Source of the DNA: an uncultured Bacteroidales bacterium
GTDB taxonomy: Bacteria > Bacteroidota > Bacteroidia > Bacteroidales > UBA4417
Assembly (NCBI GenBank): GCA_937965665.1
Contig: CALCJE010000034.1
Location: forward strand, 1 to 9,181
Direction of reading: 5' to 3'
Length of the DNA stretch: 9,181 bases
Shown: piece after piece, positions 6,427 through 9,181 of the stretch
Layout of the letters: every line of letters starts with the position of its first letter
Numbering within the stretch: the first letter of the stretch is position 1
Translations under genes and position numbers: made by a program
The notes under the pieces: generated by a model
Databases searched by the model: none
What the model saw: only the letters and a program-made list of their open reading frames with translations
Told to the model about the DNA's origin: nothing

Positions 6427-7548
6427 TTACAATTTGATAAATTCAACCCGCCGATTCATAGCTTTATTGGCTGGAGTGTCATTAGGTGCCACAGGTTTGG
6501 TTTCGCCCAGGCCATCGGATTCGAGTCGTGAGGCATCAATTCCGAAAGATTTTATCAATTCAGCTTTAACCGCAGCACCCCGGCGTTTCGACAGATCGAG
6601 GTTAGCGGCGTCGGCTCCATCGCTATCGGTATAGCCTACAATTTTTACACGCACGCTTGGATTTTCCTTCAGCACATCGGCAATACCTTTGAGGGTACCA
6701 TACGACTCAGGTTTTACAACATCTTTATTTACATCGAAATAAATACCATAACTTACCAATTTACCTTCTGTAAGCAGCTTGTTCCGCATATCAGGCAGCC
6801 CGGCTGCAACCCTGAAATTGGTGATCATTGGATTTCCTGATTCCCAAAGCTCGAAACGCATCATATTTATTTTAAGTGAAGGCTCAAAAACTTTAGGCAG
6901 ATCGAAAATCTTAACCTGATCAAGGTAAACTCTCAGCCTGGTTTTCTGTACCCAAAACGACAACCGGTACTTTTTTCCGGCTTCCATTACAGCATCATCT
7001 TTTTCACCATTAATGGTATACCCTTCGGTATTGTATGCGCTATAGGTTGCCCGGTAACCAAAACTCATTTTAACTCCCCCGTTCAATCCGGGCACAGCTC
7101 CTCCCTCGTTCAAATCTTTCACATTTTGAGAACTGTACATGTAAAACCCAAATTCATAATTCGTATTATCTTCTTCAACCGGATAGCTAATAACTTCATA
7201 TTCAACAGTGAAGTTTTCAGGTAACCTGAGCCCTCCATCTATCACAATTCCACCGGAACCATTCATTTTAAACCAGTTTCCCTGAAACAAATTGGTCGTT
7301 ACAACCTCGCCCGAAGCAGTTGAGTTCCAGTTTGCAGGAAAATCACCAACTGAAGTTTCAGCAAAGTCATCATAAAAAATCACTTTTTCGCCCGGAACAA
7401 AATCATACTTGGAGTATGTTTGCATGCTCGGTTTCTCATTTACAGCGGGGGTTGCAGCAGCTGACACTTCCTCATTTTCCTGTGCCATAACAACTGCCGT
7501 GTTTAGCACAAAGGCTGATAAAACAAATACTTGGGTTGCGATTCTCAT
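6427..7548 (-). CDS. Shorter OmpA-family protein with jelly-roll-like domain
   Basis: 373 residues. The signal peptide is 1-22 (VMA|Q). A short acidic linker leads to YDFVPGEKVIFYDDF (48-62), the opening of the same beta-rich domain found in the 4875-6152 product, but without that protein's amphipathic helix and Thr-rich linker (about 50 residues fewer). The OmpA C-terminal domain occupies about 266-373: GIYFDVNKDVVKPES (268-282), GYTDSDG, LSKRR and NRRVEFIKL. D308 and R323 match the diaminopimelate-binding pair by spacing. The two OmpA domains have the same length and near-identical residues. It is transcribed alone: its own terminator lies downstream, and its start is divergent from the kinase gene. 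A cell-wall binding role is well supported. What the N-terminal domain binds is unknown. Confidence 0.93.
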   Translation of the reverse strand: MRIATQVFVLSAFVLNTAVVMAQENEEVSAAATPAVNEKPSMQTYSKYDFVPGEKVIFYDDFAETSVGDFPANWNSTASGEVVTTNLFQGNWFKMNGSGGIVIDGGLRLPENFTVEYEVISYPVEEDNTNYEFGFYMYSSQNVKDLNEGGAVPGLNGGVKMSFGYRATYSAYNTEGYTINGEKDDAVMEAGKKYRLSFWVQKTRLRVYLDQVKIFDLPKVFEPSLKINMMRFELWESGNPMITNFRVAAGLPDMRNKLLTEGKLVSYGIYFDVNKDVVKPESYGTLKGIADVLKENPSVRVKIVGYTDSDGADAANLDLSKRRGAAVKAELIKSFGIDASRLESDGLGETKPVAPNDTPANKAMNRRVEFIKL

Positions 7549-7597
7549 AAGGTTAAATTTTAATTATTTGTGTAAATATGCGACATCTAAAGATACG

Positions 7598-7605
7598 TAA
7601 AATTA
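7598..7605 (-). promoter_or_regulatory. Possible -7 box (TAATTTTA) of the shorter OmpA-like gene
   Basis: Read on the minus strand, TAATTTTA differs from TANNTTTG by the last base and lies 21 nt from the edge of the shared operator, 49 nt before the ATG. TATCTTTA a few bases downstream is an equally imperfect alternative. The call rests mainly on the spacing to the operator. Confidence 0.3.
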
Positions 7606-7626
7606 CTAAATACGGTTATACCGATT

Positions 7627-7645
7627 ATCCCTGAAAAAAGGGATA
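7627..7645 (+). promoter_or_regulatory. Operator copy B in the divergent promoter region
   Basis: Same 19 nt as copy A (ATCCCTGAAAAAAGGGATA), here on the plus strand. It abuts a TTG at 7646-7648 and is followed after 20 nt by the kinase -7 box. It also sits 78 nt before the start of the divergent OmpA-like gene; copy A is 75 nt from its own OmpA-like start. The 18-bp core has inverted arms, so one bound dimer could act on both sides. Confidence 0.6.
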
Positions 7646-7666
7646 TTGCAGGCAGCGATGCAATAT
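7643..7666. repeat. 8-bp inverted repeat in the kinase promoter spacer
   Basis: ATATTGCA (7643-7650) and TGCAATAT (7659-7666) are exact inverse complements separated by 8 nt. They span the gap between operator and -7 box. ATATTGCA recurs at 7679-7686, just downstream of the -7 box. This may be a second regulator site or a hairpin; function not shown. Confidence 0.5.
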
Positions 7667-7673
7667 AACTTTG
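7646..7673 (+). promoter_or_regulatory. Promoter of the TPR sensor kinase gene (TTG-N17-TAACTTTG)
   Basis: TTG at 7646-7648, a 17-nt spacer and TAACTTTG at 7666-7673 match the Bacteroidota promoter form TTG-N17-23-TANNTTTG. Transcription should start near 7680, giving a leader of about 70 nt that ends in an A-rich stretch (nine A at 7735-7743) before the ATG, as is usual where Shine-Dalgarno pairing is weak. Confidence 0.65.
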
Positions 7674-7749
7674 TAAACATATTGCAGAAAGCTTTTTAGT
7701 CTATTTTTAACCTATAAATTACGATCCAGAGATCAAAAAAAAATACATT

Positions 7750-9181
7750 ATGAAATCAGCCGGTAAGTTTCTGCTTTATGCTACTGTACTCACTATTGCA
7801 TCGTATGTTCATCAAGCTTCGGCTGTTAACCTCGATTCGCTCGAAAAAGCAATAAACTCAAAAACCATAACGGATCAGGAAAGAATCAGTATTTATAACG
7901 ATTTAAGCTGGGGATATCTGTCAGAAGATTTCGAAAAGTCAAAGCATTACGCAATGGCCGGCATTGTAATTGCCGAAAAAACTAAAAACCTGCTGATGAC
8001 CGGCACTCTATACCGCAACCTGGGTGTTGCATATTACATGGTAAGCCAACACGACACTGCCCTGATGCATCTGCGACACGCTCTTGATATTGCTCAAAAA
8101 GTAAAGAATAACTTGCTTACAGCCCAGGTTTACGGAGCAATGGCAAACCTGTACAATGTAACCGGTGAGTATACAAAGTCTCTGCAGTTTTACCTCAAGG
8201 CTTTGCCCATTTTTATAAAAGAAGGCAGAAAGGACAGAGTAAGAGTAATATTAGGCAATATAGGTTCACTCAATAATGCCATGCAGAATTTTGATGAGGC
8301 CGAAAAGTATTTTTTTCAATCGGAAAAGTTAAGCATTGAGCTAAACGACAAAGCCGGGCTTGCCCAGGCTTACGATGGATTGAACAGGGTTAGTATACAC
8401 CGGAAGGATTATAAAAAAGCCCTTGATTATGCTTTTAAAGCAGCAGATTTCAGTCGCCAAACCGGCAACAAGCAGGAGGAAGCCATTGCCATACAAGGCA
8501 TAGCATGGGTATATTACGAACATTACAAAGATTACAACAAAGCCGAAGCCTATGCTCGTAAAGGTTTAAAACTAACCGAAGAACTTGGGTTTCCTTCCGA
8601 TATTGCGGCTATGCTTAATACGCTGTCAAACATATATTTCCACCAGGGGCGTTACCGCGAATGCGAAGCTACAGCACTAAAAGCAATAGCTATTGATACC
8701 ACAGACGCAAATATTTTCAGTAACCTGGCAGCAAATGTAATACGAGCCGGAATACATCTGGGCGATAAAAAACAAGCCCTGTACTATTTCGATCGGTATC
8801 GGCAGATATTCAACATTCAATCGGCTAAGGAATTTCAGCAAGCCCTTCAGGATATGACCGTGAAGTATGAAACCGAGAAAAAAGAAAGGGAAATCCTTAA
8901 ACTCTCCACCCAGAAACAAAGACGTAACATTGTGATATACTCTATGTTTGGACTTTTTATCATACTGGCAGGTTTAGGATTTTCCATTTTTCACAATGTA
9001 CGTAAAAACAAAATTATTGTTGAACAGCAACTCCTTGTAAAAGAAAAACAACTTGCCGAACTTGAAAAAGAGCGACAGCTAATCGCTACCAAATCAGTGT
9101 TAAAAGGCGAAGAATCCGAACGTTCACGCATGGCCCGCGACCTGCACGATGGGCTGGGTGGACTGCTCTCAGGGGTTAAAA
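7750..9181 (+). CDS. TPR-containing sensor histidine kinase (HisKA_3), C-terminus beyond the window
   Basis: 477 complete codons with no stop before the edge. The signal peptide is 1-25 (ASA|V26). About six or seven tetratricopeptide repeats fill residues 45-350 (for example LYRNLGVAYYMVSQHDTALM at 87-106 and AMLNTLSNIYFHQGRYRECE). A charged helix (360-392) leads to one transmembrane segment (about 394-414, IVIYSMFGLFIILAGLGFSI). A cytoplasmic coiled coil (about 418-455) precedes the HisKA_3 H-box ERSRMARDLHDGLGGLLS, with H466 as the expected phosphoacceptor. The HATPase domain must lie past 9181; whole proteins of this type usually have 600-700 residues. The TPRs would be periplasmic and sense a protein or peptide ligand, and output would go to a LuxR/NarL-type response regulator, which is not in the window. 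The promoter carries the same operator as the six-gene operon. Confidence 0.93.
   Translation, partial: MKSAGKFLLYATVLTIASYVHQASAVNLDSLEKAINSKTITDQERISIYNDLSWGYLSEDFEKSKHYAMAGIVIAEKTKNLLMTGTLYRNLGVAYYMVSQHDTALMHLRHALDIAQKVKNNLLTAQVYGAMANLYNVTGEYTKSLQFYLKALPIFIKEGRKDRVRVILGNIGSLNNAMQNFDEAEKYFFQSEKLSIELNDKAGLAQAYDGLNRVSIHRKDYKKALDYAFKAADFSRQTGNKQEEAIAIQGIAWVYYEHYKDYNKAEAYARKGLKLTEELGFPSDIAAMLNTLSNIYFHQGRYRECEATALKAIAIDTTDANIFSNLAANVIRAGIHLGDKKQALYYFDRYRQIFNIQSAKEFQQALQDMTVKYETEKKEREILKLSTQKQRRNIVIYSMFGLFIILAGLGFSIFHNVRKNKIIVEQQLLVKEKQLAELEKERQLIATKSVLKGEESERSRMARDLHDGLGGLLSGVK

Noticed and set aside
7613..7623. CGGTTATACCG near-palindrome next to operator copy B
   Set aside because: It has only 4-bp arms and no second copy near operator A, so it is not distinguishable from chance.
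8341..8919. Short minus-strand open frames opposite the kinase gene
   Set aside because: The plus-strand frame is continuous, with TPRs, a membrane segment and a HisKA_3 motif. The minus frames have no recognisable features.

Overview
The window looks like a contig end from a member of the Bacteroidota, probably Bacteroidales/Marinilabiliales-like, although the sequence does not fix the order. The reasons are moderately AT-rich DNA, start codons without clear Shine-Dalgarno sequences, TANNTTTG-type -7 boxes, a TPR-HisKA_3 sensor kinase typical of that phylum, and OmpA-family proteins with a large non-barrel N-terminal domain. Bases 1-47 are not biological. They are the 3' part of an Illumina TruSeq P7/index adapter, so the true sequence begins at base 48.

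Layout. Bases 48-6152 hold six minus-strand genes reading right to left: OmpA-like protein with jelly-roll-like domain (4875-6152), Met/Gln-rich coiled-coil protein (3787-4842), leucine-rich-repeat protein (2826-3716), Cys-rich protein with a possible CsgG/TolB-like N-terminus (1684-2829), a second coiled-coil protein paralogous to the first (654-1640), and a TPR-containing exported protein cut off by the adapter (48-597). Gaps are 32, 70, -4 (ATGA overlap), 43 and 56 nt with no terminator seen, so this is probably one operon. All six products begin with a signal peptide. Bases 6153-6426 hold the operon promoter and the terminator of the next gene. A second, shorter OmpA-like paralogue lies at 6427-7548 (minus). 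Bases 7549-7749 are a divergent promoter region. A TPR sensor histidine kinase runs from 7750 off the right edge (plus).

The most interesting signal is regulatory. The same 19-nt sequence ATCCCTGAAAAAAGGGATA (6-bp inverted arms, A-rich centre) occurs once before the six-gene operon (6228-6246, minus) and once before the kinase gene (7627-7645, plus). In both it is followed by exactly 20 nt and then a perfect TANNTTTG box. The core is an inverted repeat and the kinase copy also lies 78 nt before the start of the second OmpA-like gene, so it may serve both directions. I infer that the kinase and an unseen partner regulator (probably LuxR/NarL type, perhaps just past the right edge) control a small envelope regulon: two OmpA-like peptidoglycan-binding proteins plus five further exported proteins.

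I could not assign a biochemical function to the five non-OmpA operon products. Their shared export, tight order, internal paralogy and shared promoter make a plausible, perhaps undescribed, periplasmic or outer-membrane assembly. No RNA genes, CRISPR arrays, insertion sequences or phage features were seen.
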